A stretch of 64,000 nt of DNA from Clostridium sp. cel8 (GTDB taxonomy: Bacteria > Bacillota > Clostridia > Clostridiales > Clostridiaceae): positions 1-64,000 of the forward strand of contig NZ_JACGAG010000011.1 of NCBI RefSeq assembly GCF_014050525.1. The letters run 5' to 3'. Numbering within the stretch: the stretch's first letter is position 1; every line of letters begins with the position of its first letter. The notes beneath the pieces were generated by a model. The model was not told the DNA's origin. It did not search any database and worked only from the letters and a program-made list of their open reading frames with translations. The position numbers were made by a program, and so were the translations under genes. Shown piece by piece: positions 27,272-36,596 of this stretch.

Positions 27272-27886
27272 ATGGAAACTGAATTATTATTGATAAGGCA
27301 CGGACAAACTTCGTGGAACAAATTAGGAAAATATCAAGGATCCTCAGATATAGAACTTTCAGAAGAAGGCATAATTCAAGCAAAATATCTTAAAAAACAC
27401 TTAAAGGGAAAATTTGATTGTATTTATACAAGCCCTTTAAAACGTGCTATAAAAACTGCTGAAATAATTGCAAGTAATTCAAAGAAGACTCCAATAATAG
27501 TAAATGATTTGCGTGAAATAAACTTTGGAAAATGGGAAGGCCTAACTTTAAAACAAATATATTCTGAATATAAAGATGAATATTTAAAATGGCAAAATGA
27601 TCCTGGTAATGCTAGTCTTCCTAAAGGTGAAATAAGCCTTGAATATGCTTGTAAAAGGTCTAAAAATGCATTAATGAACATTGTTCGTAAAAATAAGCAA
27701 AAGAAAATTGTTGTAGTTGCACATGGTGGAATATTAAAAGCTGCATTAGTTGGATTATTTAACTTAGATCCTTTAATGTATCATAAATTTATACTTTCAA
27801 ATACATCTGTAACTAAAATACTTCTCAATGATAACTTAGATCCAATTATATATAGCATAAATGATACTTCACATTTACCAAATTAG
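27272..27886 (+). CDS. Histidine phosphatase family protein (phosphoglycerate mutase-like)
   Basis: Phosphatase of 204 aa. The catalytic RHGQTSWN sits at the N-terminus (His and Arg), Arg is in SPLKRAIKTAEI, Glu in INFGKWEGL, and the second His in VVVAHGGILKA. The length and the NFGKWEGL motif fit CobC/GpmB-like enzymes (alpha-ribazole phosphatase or sugar phosphatase). GGAG lies 8 nt from the ATG. The neighbours do not point to a pathway. Confidence 0.88.
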   Translation: METELLLIRHGQTSWNKLGKYQGSSDIELSEEGIIQAKYLKKHLKGKFDCIYTSPLKRAIKTAEIIASNSKKTPIIVNDLREINFGKWEGLTLKQIYSEYKDEYLKWQNDPGNASLPKGEISLEYACKRSKNALMNIVRKNKQKKIVVVAHGGILKAALVGLFNLDPLMYHKFILSNTSVTKILLNDNLDPIIYSINDTSHLPN

Positions 27887-27890
27887 TTAT

Positions 27891-28415
27891 TCATTTTTTA
27901 TTAAATATGTAAAATACTATTCTGCTACAAATCAGTCCTAAAATTATACCACCTAAAATATCTGTAGGATAGTGAACATATAGATATATCCTTGAAAAAG
28001 CTATTAAAATTGCTAAAATGAATAAGCCTATAGAGTATTTTTTAAAATACCTTGATAAAGTTGAAGTAGCTGCAAATGCAGCTGTAGTATGACCTGAAGG
28101 GAATGAATAAGATTTTGGTTTTGAAATTAAGATATGTACTATATTAGATTCCTCAAAAGGTCTTGGTCTTTGAACTATATTCTTTATTATACCTTCACCT
28201 AATATAGCTCCTAAAACTACAGCTGCTAAAGTTACAATTCCAGCTTTTCTATTTTTTTTACTCATTATAAGGAATAATGATATTGCAATCCATATAATAC
28301 CTGTATTTCCAAGCTTAGTTGTGAATATCATTATCTTATCCATCATACTACTATACATATTATCTTCTATAAATTTAAATATAAAACTATCAAATTCATT
28401 AATTAAAACTTTCAT
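27891..28415 (-). CDS. PAP2-family membrane phosphatase (BcrC-like)
   Basis: Membrane protein of 174 aa with five or six hydrophobic segments. The three phosphatase motifs are KNIVQRPRP, SFPSGHTTAAF and SRIYLYVHYPTDILGG. The size and the extracellular active-site layout fit undecaprenyl-diphosphatase of the BcrC type, which recycles the cell-wall carrier lipid. A role on another lipid phosphate cannot be ruled out. It is convergent with the histidine phosphatase gene, with a 4-nt gap. Confidence 0.87.
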   Translation of the reverse strand: MKVLINEFDSFIFKFIEDNMYSSMMDKIMIFTTKLGNTGIIWIAISLFLIMSKKNRKAGIVTLAAVVLGAILGEGIIKNIVQRPRPFEESNIVHILISKPKSYSFPSGHTTAAFAATSTLSRYFKKYSIGLFILAILIAFSRIYLYVHYPTDILGGIILGLICSRIVFYIFNKK

Positions 28416-28627
28416 ATTTTACTCCATAATATATTTTTTAAACAATTATATCATAAAATATATTATAAATGAAAATACATGTATCTAAAAATTTTCAATA
28501 GAATAACGTATATTTTTACAACAAAGCAGGAAAAACTTTTAAAAAAGAATATACCAGATTACTCATAGAATCTTATATCTATGAATAACTAAAGTTTTTA
28601 AATAAAAACATATTGGAGGTAATTCTA

Positions 28628-29131
28628 ATGGAAGAAATATTTATTCGTAGAAGTATACGCAAATTTAAGAATATACCAGTAGAAAAAGAGAAAGTTAATA
28701 AATTACTAAGAGCAGCTATGCAAGCTCCATCAGCAGTTAATCAACAACCTTGGGAATTTATTGTAGTTGAAGATAAAGAAGATTTAAAAAAATTATCTCA
28801 GATATCTCCTTATTCAAAGCCTATTGCAAATTCACCTGTTACATTTATTCTACTTGGAAACCAATACAATATGATAGCTCCAACAGCTTGGACTCATGAT
28901 ATGGGAGCTGCATCTGAGAATATGTTACTTGAAGCAGTACACCTTGGACTTGGAGGAGTATGGTTTGGAGTAGCAACATCAGAAGAAATATCTAAAAATC
29001 TAAGTAGATTATATAATCTTCCCGAATATATAAAACCTTTTGGATTAATTTCTGTAGGATATCCTGATGGGCAAAAGAATGAATTTGTTGATCGTTATAG
29101 AGAAGAAAAAGTTCATTATGGCAAATGGTAA
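28628..29131 (+). CDS. Nitroreductase family protein
   Basis: FMN-dependent oxidoreductase of 167 aa. RRSIRKFKN binds the FMN phosphate; APSAVNQQPWEF and LGGVWFGVA are family landmarks. ATG 28628 is chosen because GGAGG lies 8 nt upstream; TTG 28613 would overlap that site. It is a paralog of the gene at 40530-41030, with shared blocks LLRAAM, APSA and QPWEF. A single-gene transcript ends at the hairpin downstream. Confidence 0.9.
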   Translation: MEEIFIRRSIRKFKNIPVEKEKVNKLLRAAMQAPSAVNQQPWEFIVVEDKEDLKKLSQISPYSKPIANSPVTFILLGNQYNMIAPTAWTHDMGAASENMLLEAVHLGLGGVWFGVATSEEISKNLSRLYNLPEYIKPFGLISVGYPDGQKNEFVDRYREEKVHYGKW

Positions 29132-29163
29132 TATGATAGTTACTTTATATATAATATATAAAA

Positions 29164-29188
29164 AGGCTGTGACATAAATCCACAGCCT
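29164..29188. terminator. Bidirectional terminator
   Basis: AGGCTGTG (29164-29171) pairs with CACAGCCT (29181-29188); A run before and T-rich DNA after. It lies between convergent genes. Confidence 0.85.
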
Positions 29189-29216
29189 AAATAAATTTTT
29201 ATTATTTTATTTAATT

Positions 29217-30254
29217 TTACAACTCATTAACAATAAATTGAAATTCAGTTGTATAATTCTCACCTGGCTTAAGCGTTTTAAGCTGACCTCTCTTTCTAGC
29301 TTCTGCTCTTCCTTCTGGTAACCATGTTCCTGGTTCAATTCCAACTACATAATCACCTTCACCTATCTGTTTCCATTCAGAACAGTATGGTAATGTATTT
29401 TTCCTATATTTAAGTACAATTTGAATACCACTATTTAGAAGATCAGGATTTTCTATAGTAGCATAAGCATAACCATCCTTATCCTCTACTGGATTCAAAT
29501 AATACAATTGTTCAGTAAAGCCTGATATAGGTTTATCAAATAAATTCCACTCATCTATTCCCTCTTCAGCTCGCGGATCTCGTGATTTTACACTTTCAGA
29601 ATCAATTAGTAATTTTGTATTCTTATCAATAATTGGGAAGCCAAAATTGCAATGATACATAAGCATAAATGGTGACTCTTTAAATCCTTCATTAACAACG
29701 GTATCCTCAATTTTTATACAATTGCTTCCAAGTTCCGTCGTAATCTTTCTATTTAAAACCATATTATCACCAAACATGGAACTTTCCCTCATCTGTCCTT
29801 CAATAGTAAAGATAAGATCATTACCTTCCCATTTTGTCTTATAAGAACAATTCTGCGCTGGTGTATTTGATATACGTCCATGAAGTCCAAGCTCTTCGCC
29901 TTGATCATTACATGGTGCTCCCATATATGTTAAGCCACAAGTTGTTGTAAGCCCACATGTAAAATTTCTTAAAAATCCAAGTCCATCTTTTTCAAAAAAG
30001 AATGGAGAACTTATTCCTGATTTTGAAATAAATGAAAGTGGAATTCCCTTATATGATGCCCAAGTAATATCTAAACAACGAGATGGCACTACTGAAAATT
30101 CAAGTCCAGAACCATTAACTACATCTAGTCCACGCATTCCTTCTGCTCTACCTGACTGAAAGCGATAATCAACTATTCTAGCTATCTGAGAAATGTCACC
30201 AACACGTTTCATAATTTCATCGCGAGTCATTTCATGTCCAAATAAAGTACTCAT
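29217..30254 (-). CDS. DUF4432 family aldose-epimerase-like protein
   Basis: Protein of 345 aa with the galactose-mutarotase-like beta-sandwich. Conserved DUF4432 pieces are GLDVVNGSGLEFSVVPSRCLD, FFEKDGLGFLRNFTCGL, LHGRISNTPA and MYHCNFGFPI. Such proteins occur in sugar and polyol catabolic operons and are thought to interconvert anomers. It is the last gene of a five-gene operon, one nucleotide after the FGGY kinase stop codon. Confidence 0.85.
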   Translation of the reverse strand: MSTLFGHEMTRDEIMKRVGDISQIARIVDYRFQSGRAEGMRGLDVVNGSGLEFSVVPSRCLDITWASYKGIPLSFISKSGISSPFFFEKDGLGFLRNFTCGLTTTCGLTYMGAPCNDQGEELGLHGRISNTPAQNCSYKTKWEGNDLIFTIEGQMRESSMFGDNMVLNRKITTELGSNCIKIEDTVVNEGFKESPFMLMYHCNFGFPIIDKNTKLLIDSESVKSRDPRAEEGIDEWNLFDKPISGFTEQLYYLNPVEDKDGYAYATIENPDLLNSGIQIVLKYRKNTLPYCSEWKQIGEGDYVVGIEPGTWLPEGRAEARKRGQLKTLKPGENYTTEFQFIVNEL

Positions 30255-30255
30255 T

Positions 30256-31803
30256 TTATTCCTCCGATAAATTTAAATTCATGAGAACATCGCCTAAATC
30301 ACAAAGCATATCTGTTGCATAATTATAAACATCCATTAATTTATCATATTTTTTAACATTATCTTCTATTGGTGAAACCTTCTCTTCAATGTGATGAAGC
30401 TCATCAATTTTATCAAAATCTTTCCAAATTCCAGTTCCAACTGCCGCACAAGCCGCTGCCCCTAACGCTGCCGCTTGCTCATCAATATTAGACTTTAATA
30501 CAGTCATTTTATATATATCAGCATAAATCTGTCTCCAAACAGCACTTTTACTTCCTCCACCAACTAAAAGCATTTCATCACCGATTGGAGTTAATTTCCT
30601 TAACTCATCAAGACAACTACGCAGTCCCATAGATATTCCTTCCATACTTGCTCTAATAACATCAGCTCTAGTATGAATTAAATCCAATCCTAAAAATGCA
30701 CCCCGTAAATTGTAACTTTTATTCATTGGCATTCCTCCGCCAAGGCTTGGATTAAACATTAAACCATTTGAACCTACTGGTGACTTACTGGCCTCTTTTG
30801 TCATTAAATCGTATTCATCTTCTCCAATTTCCTTTGCTGCATTTACAAACTCGTGGCAAAGTTGGTCACGCATCCATCTAAATGCGGTTCCTCCTGCTGT
30901 TACACATAAAGCAGAGGCAAAATAATCTGGAACTACATGTGCAAATACATATGGGCGTACTTTTACATCTAAAACTGGTTTTTTAGATGAAACTGCAATC
31001 CAAGATGATGATCCTAAAGAATTATAAACTCTTCCTTCTTTAAATGCTTTTGCTCCAAGGGCCATACAAGAATTATCAACACCACCGCTAACTACAAGAA
31101 GATTTCTTGATAGACCTATTTCATCTGCCACTTCCGGCTTAATTTTTCCTACAATTCCTGTAGACGGAATCACTTCTGGGAAAATATCTTTTGGAAGTTT
31201 CATTGCATCAATTAATTCATCTGAATATTTCCAATTTTCAAGATCCCATACACCTGATCCTGATGCATATGAAGGATCTGTACATATTCTTCCTGTCAAT
31301 CTGTAGTTTATATAATCCTTTGTACCAACTACTTTATAAATTTTATCGAACATATCTTTCATATTATCTCTATACCACATTAATTTAAATGCTGTATAGA
31401 AAGCTGCTGTAAAACCATTTCCAGTTGTCATGTACCATTTCTTTTCATCATAGTTTTTAAAAAATTCACTTGCTTGTTTTACTGCACGTCCATCAGACCA
31501 TATGGGAGAACTTGGATTTAACAGTTTTCCTTCTTTTGATATGCATACTGCACCTAAACTATGACCTGAAATACCACAGCATGTAATTTCATCTTTTGAA
31601 ACTCCTGTTTGTTCAATAAGCATTTTTGTACTTTTTACAATTGCATTCCACCAATCAAGTGGATGTTGTTCATGCCATCCTTGTGCAGGATAATACGTAT
31701 TATATGAAATAAAAGTTTTTGCAAGACAATTTCCATCTTCATCATATAAAGATGCCTTACTACCACCTGTACCTAAATCCCATGCTATAACTTTCTGATC
31801 CAT
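30256..31803 (-). CDS. FGGY-family carbohydrate kinase (xylulokinase-like)
   Basis: Kinase of 515 aa. The N-terminal phosphate loop is AWDLGTGGSKASLYD, with GISGHSLG and the SSPIWSDGRA segment. The ATP site has SGGVDNSCMALGA and LLVGGGSKSAVWRQIYADI. The best fit is the xylulokinase/erythritol kinase branch. It phosphorylates a ketose or polyol made by the upstream oxidoreductases. The sugar is unknown, because FGGY substrate range is poorly predicted by sequence. Confidence 0.9.
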   Translation of the reverse strand: MDQKVIAWDLGTGGSKASLYDEDGNCLAKTFISYNTYYPAQGWHEQHPLDWWNAIVKSTKMLIEQTGVSKDEITCCGISGHSLGAVCISKEGKLLNPSSPIWSDGRAVKQASEFFKNYDEKKWYMTTGNGFTAAFYTAFKLMWYRDNMKDMFDKIYKVVGTKDYINYRLTGRICTDPSYASGSGVWDLENWKYSDELIDAMKLPKDIFPEVIPSTGIVGKIKPEVADEIGLSRNLLVVSGGVDNSCMALGAKAFKEGRVYNSLGSSSWIAVSSKKPVLDVKVRPYVFAHVVPDYFASALCVTAGGTAFRWMRDQLCHEFVNAAKEIGEDEYDLMTKEASKSPVGSNGLMFNPSLGGGMPMNKSYNLRGAFLGLDLIHTRADVIRASMEGISMGLRSCLDELRKLTPIGDEMLLVGGGSKSAVWRQIYADIYKMTVLKSNIDEQAAALGAAACAAVGTGIWKDFDKIDELHHIEEKVSPIEDNVKKYDKLMDVYNYATDMLCDLGDVLMNLNLSEE

Positions 31804-31851
31804 AATTTCACCTCCGCTAACATTTAAAAATCAATTTCTTGAAATATAATA

Positions 31852-33117
31852 TTATTCATCACCAGTTACTACTCTCTTAAGTCTACCTTTTTCAGCTCTA
31901 ACCTTTTTAAGTAGATCTACATATTTTTTATTGTATACAGCGCATCCAACATGGTTCTGACGAATCATAAGTTCACTGCATCCATTACAACATGTACACC
32001 AATTAATCTCATCTTCCCTATTTTCCATATACTTTTTAGGAAGGAATGGATCTGCAAATGACTGACGTCCTAAAGCAATCATATCAAAATGATTATTTCC
32101 AACCATATAATTGCCCCAGTGGAAAAGATTATTCCATTCAGGTTTTACACCTCTCAATTTATTGTACTTACCATTACCAAGTATAGATAATCCCCCACCA
32201 ACTACTAGAGTTTCTGGTTTAACATTATCCTTTAAAATTTTAGCCATAGTCATATGCATATATACATCGTCAGCTGTTACAGAATTTGGAGTCATTAAAT
32301 CCCAAGTTACAGATGGATTTCCCAATGTTTCAATGAAAAAACTAGCTCCTCTTTCTTCACATCCTTTTACTAAATCAATTGATTCTGTAAGATCAATTAG
32401 TGGACTATCTGGGCCTGCATGTCCCTGACCACCTGGCATTCCTTCATACATAGTAACTTTAGCACCAACTAAGAAATTGTCATCATTTACAGCCTTTCTA
32501 ATTTTCTCAATCATATCAAAAGCAAAACGACTTCTATTCTCCCAAGATCCACCATACTTCCATTTTCTATCATTGTAAGGACGCAAAATCTGAGATCCTA
32601 AATATCCATGACAGAACTTAACATCTACACCGTCCACACCTATGTCATATAAAAACTTTGATGCTTTTACAAATGAATCAATTACACCATCTATATACTC
32701 TTCTCCTATAACTTCTCCACCAAAACCATATAACGGCTTAACACATACACGGTGTGAGAATGTTTCAGCAGAAACTTCACCTGAATGGTTCAACTGAACT
32801 ATAAAAATAGGATCTGGATATTTCGTCTTTAAATTTTTAACAAATTTTTCCCATGCTTTTCTATTTTCAGGATCATCAACATCTAACATCAATTGAGTCT
32901 TACGAGCACGAGTATCAAACTGCAGTGTTATAGATTCCATAACTATTACTCCTGCTCCACCTGCGAAAAGGTTTTCATAACGTTTTAATGAATCCTCTGT
33001 AAATATGCCTTTTTCATCTCCATCACAACATTCCATTGGCTGTATGCAGAATCTATTTTTTGCTGTTAAATTACCAACTTTAAATGGCTGTGCCAAAGGT
33101 GTATTTTTATTATCCAT
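31852..33117 (-). CDS. NADH:flavin oxidoreductase (Old Yellow Enzyme family) with Fe-S motif
   Basis: TIM-barrel flavoenzyme of 421 aa. KNRFCIQPMECCDG opens the barrel and DGVDVKFCHGYLGSQ carries catalytic residues (the usual HXAHGYL is altered to KFCHGYL). The C-terminus has C-x2-C-x2-C-x11-C (WCTCCNGC through HVGC), the [4Fe-4S] motif of 2,4-dienoyl-CoA reductase-type enzymes. The C-terminal FAD/NAD domain of those ~650-residue enzymes is absent. Its presence with sugar enzymes suggests a reduction or dehydration step in an unusual sugar route. Confidence 0.85.
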   Translation of the reverse strand: MDNKNTPLAQPFKVGNLTAKNRFCIQPMECCDGDEKGIFTEDSLKRYENLFAGGAGVIVMESITLQFDTRARKTQLMLDVDDPENRKAWEKFVKNLKTKYPDPIFIVQLNHSGEVSAETFSHRVCVKPLYGFGGEVIGEEYIDGVIDSFVKASKFLYDIGVDGVDVKFCHGYLGSQILRPYNDRKWKYGGSWENRSRFAFDMIEKIRKAVNDDNFLVGAKVTMYEGMPGGQGHAGPDSPLIDLTESIDLVKGCEERGASFFIETLGNPSVTWDLMTPNSVTADDVYMHMTMAKILKDNVKPETLVVGGGLSILGNGKYNKLRGVKPEWNNLFHWGNYMVGNNHFDMIALGRQSFADPFLPKKYMENREDEINWCTCCNGCSELMIRQNHVGCAVYNKKYVDLLKKVRAEKGRLKRVVTGDE

Positions 33118-33161
33118 ATATATTCCTCTCCCACTTATTTATTAAATAATAATTTTATATT

Positions 33162-34250
33162 TTATAACTTTACCCAAGAATGCTTCTTATTACTATCCCA
33201 ACAGGAATCAAGCCAATGCATAATACGAACACCATCTTGAATATTTGGATAATATCCTGCTTTTTCTCCTTCAAGATCTTTTAAGAATTCTTCATATATA
33301 TTAGCGAATGCATAATATAGTCCTTCATGATGCCCTGCTGGAAGACGTCCTGAACTTGAATAAGGCATTTTATATTGACGACCTTTTGAAATCAACATAG
33401 TTGGGTAACCTTCTAGTGTCATATTAAATACTTCTGCCTCTTCATTACGCCATTCAATAGAACCTTTAGTTCCATAAATTCTAATACGAATTCCATTATC
33501 GTTACCATGTGCAATTTGAGATGCCCAAATAATACCTGTTGCACCATTGTTATATTTTAATAAAACGCTTGAATTCGTATCTGTTTTATATCCACCTACG
33601 TTATCCAATTCACAGCAGGCTTCTGACATTTCAAGCCCTGTTAAATAATTAACTGTAAATGCAACATGACTTCCAATATCTGCTAGACTATTCATTTTTC
33701 CTACTAACTTTGGATCAGTTCTCCAAGGTGGCATACCTGTATTTCCTGCAAGCCAATCTTGAACATATTCTCCCATTATCATTACAATATCTCCAAGATC
33801 GCCTCTCTTTATTATCTCACGCGCATGCTGTAATGCTGGATACCCAGCATAGGTAAATGTTACACAAAATTTTAATCCTTTTTCTTTTGCAAGTTTCTGA
33901 AGCTCCAATGCTTGACTTTCATCTGTTGTAACTGGTTTATCAGATGAAACATTAATTCCAGCATTCAAGAATGCCTTTGCAATTTCATAATGAAAAACAT
34001 TTGGAGTAGTAATTACAACAAAATCAATTCCATCTTCACGTTTTCCCTCAGCTTCTGCCATTTCAAATGCAGTTGCATAAGTTCTCTCACTGGAAACTCC
34101 TCTATATTCAGCTGCCTCTGCATTTTTTTCAGGATGTCTTGAAAAGCATCCTGCAACTAATTTTGCTCTGTGAGTAGCTTCAATTCCTCTAATATGCACA
34201 TCCGATATAAATGCACCTTTCGATGCACCTACTATACCAAATTTTAGCAT
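33162..34250 (-). CDS. Gfo/Idh/MocA family oxidoreductase
   Basis: NAD(P)-dependent sugar or inositol dehydrogenase-like protein of 362 aa. The Rossmann motif is FGIVGASKGAF, the EKP-like motif is SSDKPVTTDESQA, and DIGSHVAFTVNYLTG carries the catalytic Asp/His. The start is ATG 34250, with AGGAG 9-10 nt upstream; a longer frame to 34325 would overlap the previous gene and add no family sequence. It is one of two probable substrate-modifying enzymes in this operon. Confidence 0.9.
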   Translation of the reverse strand: MLKFGIVGASKGAFISDVHIRGIEATHRAKLVAGCFSRHPEKNAEAAEYRGVSSERTYATAFEMAEAEGKREDGIDFVVITTPNVFHYEIAKAFLNAGINVSSDKPVTTDESQALELQKLAKEKGLKFCVTFTYAGYPALQHAREIIKRGDLGDIVMIMGEYVQDWLAGNTGMPPWRTDPKLVGKMNSLADIGSHVAFTVNYLTGLEMSEACCELDNVGGYKTDTNSSVLLKYNNGATGIIWASQIAHGNDNGIRIRIYGTKGSIEWRNEEAEVFNMTLEGYPTMLISKGRQYKMPYSSSGRLPAGHHEGLYYAFANIYEEFLKDLEGEKAGYYPNIQDGVRIMHWLDSCWDSNKKHSWVKL

Positions 34251-34263
34251 CTTATCAACTCCT

Positions 34264-35256
34264 TTATTTTTCAGCTTTTGCCATATTATCTGTATTGGCC
34301 CAAGTGAGTTCTCCTGCTTTTTCACGAATCATAACTTTCTTTAAAAAGTCAACAGCTTTTGTAAGCCCTTCAATATTATTCATATAAGTATCTTCATGTT
34401 CAATACTAATTGCACCTTCATATTCAGCATCTACAAGTTCAGACATAATTTTCTTCCAATAAAACTCATCATGACCATAACCAACTGTACGGAATGACCA
34501 TGCTCTCTTTGTTCTTTCTGAATAATTTTTAGCATCTAATCTACCATTTACAGCAATATTATGCATAGATTCAATACTATCTTTTGCATGAAAATGCTTA
34601 ATAACATGTCCTAATGTACGAATTGCAGTAGGCACATCTACACCTTGCCATACAATATTGGAAGGATCAAATGTACAACCAATTGCCTCACTACCAACTG
34701 CATTGTAAAGTTTCAACATTGTTTCAGGATTATATACAACGAATCCTGGATGCATCTCTATACACATTGTTACATTATGTGCTTCAGCAAATTTAGCTTT
34801 TTCTTTCCAATAAGGAATAACTACTTCATTCCACTGCCATTTATAAAGTTCTTCGAACTCTGTAGGCCATGGCTGAACAACCCAATTTGGATAATGTCCT
34901 CCTGGTTCTCCTGGACATCCTGCAAAAGTAACAACATTTTTTACCCCAAGTTTTTCAGCAAGAAGAATTGTATCATTTAAATTTTTATTAACAGCTTTAT
35001 TTGCCTTTTCATCTGGGTGTACTGGATTTACATGACAATCCAATGCACTTATACCCATATTATATTTTTCAAATAACTTTTTAAATTCACTAATTTTCTC
35101 AGGTTCTGCAAGTAACTCAGCTGGCTTACAATGTGCATCTCCAGTAGCTCCACCACATCCTATTTCCATAGTTTCTACTCCCATAGAAGAAAGTAGTTTA
35201 ATTGCCTCCTCAAGACTTCTATCACTTAATAAACAAGCCAATACACCAAGTTTCAT
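34264..35256 (-). CDS. Sugar phosphate isomerase/epimerase (xylose isomerase-like TIM barrel)
   Basis: AP-endonuclease-2 superfamily barrel of 330 aa, first gene of the operon. Metal-ligand stretches are CIEMHPGF (Glu), GCTFDPSNIVW (Asp), KHFHAKDS (His) and GAISIEHEDTYM (Glu-His). GMETMEIGCGGA near the N-terminus is typical of IolE/IolI-like enzymes. It epimerises or isomerises a sugar or dehydrates an inosose; the exact reaction is open. Confidence 0.88.
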   Translation of the reverse strand: MKLGVLACLLSDRSLEEAIKLLSSMGVETMEIGCGGATGDAHCKPAELLAEPEKISEFKKLFEKYNMGISALDCHVNPVHPDEKANKAVNKNLNDTILLAEKLGVKNVVTFAGCPGEPGGHYPNWVVQPWPTEFEELYKWQWNEVVIPYWKEKAKFAEAHNVTMCIEMHPGFVVYNPETMLKLYNAVGSEAIGCTFDPSNIVWQGVDVPTAIRTLGHVIKHFHAKDSIESMHNIAVNGRLDAKNYSERTKRAWSFRTVGYGHDEFYWKKIMSELVDAEYEGAISIEHEDTYMNNIEGLTKAVDFLKKVMIREKAGELTWANTDNMAKAEK

Positions 35257-35542
35257 AAAAGTACCTCCTTTAGTTATTTAAAATATTTTATTGAAAAGCT
35301 TTACTTGTTAATTTATAATTATAGTAGCATCAAAAAATAAGATTGAAAATACAGAAAAAATACCAGTAAAATGCGCAAATATTATCAGTATTTATTGTTT
35401 TAATATAAATTATAGATATAAAGCCTTAAAATCCCTCATAATCATAATCAATTATTATCTTACATGTTAGCATCTTATCAAAAATTAATAAAAGCCTGCA
35501 AAAACATTGAATTTAAAATTAACTTATGATAGGAGGAAGATT

Positions 35543-36433
35543 ATGATTAATAATGAATATGAAGAATGGACTTTTTTACCTAAAGTATTAGACAACGTAT
35601 CCACAAATATTACTTTTGAAGACTTTATATCTAATAATAAAATTTTACTTACTATACTTGACACAATTCAAGATGGTATTTCTATTCTCAGTCCAAACTT
35701 ATATATAAAATATGCAAATCAAGCAATGATTCATTGGTATAATACAAAACATTTCTATAAAAATATTAAATGTTATAAATTTTTTCACAACAGAAATACT
35801 ATATGTAAAAATTGTCCTACTATGAGATGTCTTCACACTAAAAAGCCTCAACAATCAACAGTTGATTTTTATTCAGATAATACCTTTAAAGGTTACCTTA
35901 AACTCTATTCTGTTCCTATTATAGGTAAAGATGGAAATGTAATGTTTGTTATAGAATATATCCGAAATATTTCCTTATTGAAATCAGTAGAACGTAACTT
36001 ACAGGACTTAAAAATTAAATATGCACTATTAATGGCCTATAATAACTTGCTTACAGAACAATTACATGAAAAAAACAAAAAAATTGAAGAAATAGAATTG
36101 ACAATACAAAAAAATATTGATAAATATATTAAGCCTTATTTTGAATACCTAAAACAAAAATCATCTAAAGAAGATATAAAAATTATTTCTTCTATGATAA
36201 AATGCCTCTCATCCCCACTTAGTAAAAAAACTAATCCTTTAATCAATACTCTTTCCTCAAGAGAGCGTGAAGTTGCTATGCTAATAAAAGATGGATATTC
36301 ATCAAAGCAAATTGCGGCAAAATTATTTATTTCAAAACGTGCAGTAGATTCTCATCGTCAAAACATACGCAAAAAGCTTAAATTAAGTACTCACGAAAAT
36401 CTCCAATCATATTTAAAAAACAATTTACAATAA
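35543..36433 (+). CDS. PAS domain LuxR-type transcriptional regulator
   Basis: Regulator of 296 aa divergent from the five-gene operon. A PAS domain (about 35-150) contains KCYKFFHNRNTICKNCPTMRC, a Cys-rich segment common in clostridial PAS regulators. A coiled-coil region follows. The C-terminal LuxR helix-turn-helix is LSSREREVAMLIKDGYSSKQI and on. ATG 35543 is chosen because AGGAGGA lies 6-7 nt upstream. It probably controls the adjacent operon in response to a small molecule or redox cue. Confidence 0.85.
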   Translation: MINNEYEEWTFLPKVLDNVSTNITFEDFISNNKILLTILDTIQDGISILSPNLYIKYANQAMIHWYNTKHFYKNIKCYKFFHNRNTICKNCPTMRCLHTKKPQQSTVDFYSDNTFKGYLKLYSVPIIGKDGNVMFVIEYIRNISLLKSVERNLQDLKIKYALLMAYNNLLTEQLHEKNKKIEEIELTIQKNIDKYIKPYFEYLKQKSSKEDIKIISSMIKCLSSPLSKKTNPLINTLSSREREVAMLIKDGYSSKQIAAKLFISKRAVDSHRQNIRKKLKLSTHENLQSYLKNNLQ

Positions 36434-36499
36434 AATTAATAATACATGTATTATGTAGTTTTATATTACTGTAATTTAAAAATTAGATTATCTTATATA

Positions 36500-36528
36500 T
36501 TGACAAAAAACAATAAAAAGCATAGAAT
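36500..36528 (+). promoter_or_regulatory. Sigma-A promoter of the second SorC-type gene
   Basis: TTGACA (36500-36505), a 17-bp spacer and TAGAAT (36523-36528), 68 nt before the start codon. Confidence 0.75.
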
Positions 36529-36596
36529 ATAAGCAAGATGTTAATAATAACTTATAATGTTCAAATGAACAAAGATTATGATTAGAGGAATAGGCT

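Noticed and set aside
35281-35440. Possible sigma-54 promoter for the sugar operon at 29217-35256
   Set aside because: TGGTAT occurs on the minus strand but no GC at the -12 position in correct spacing.
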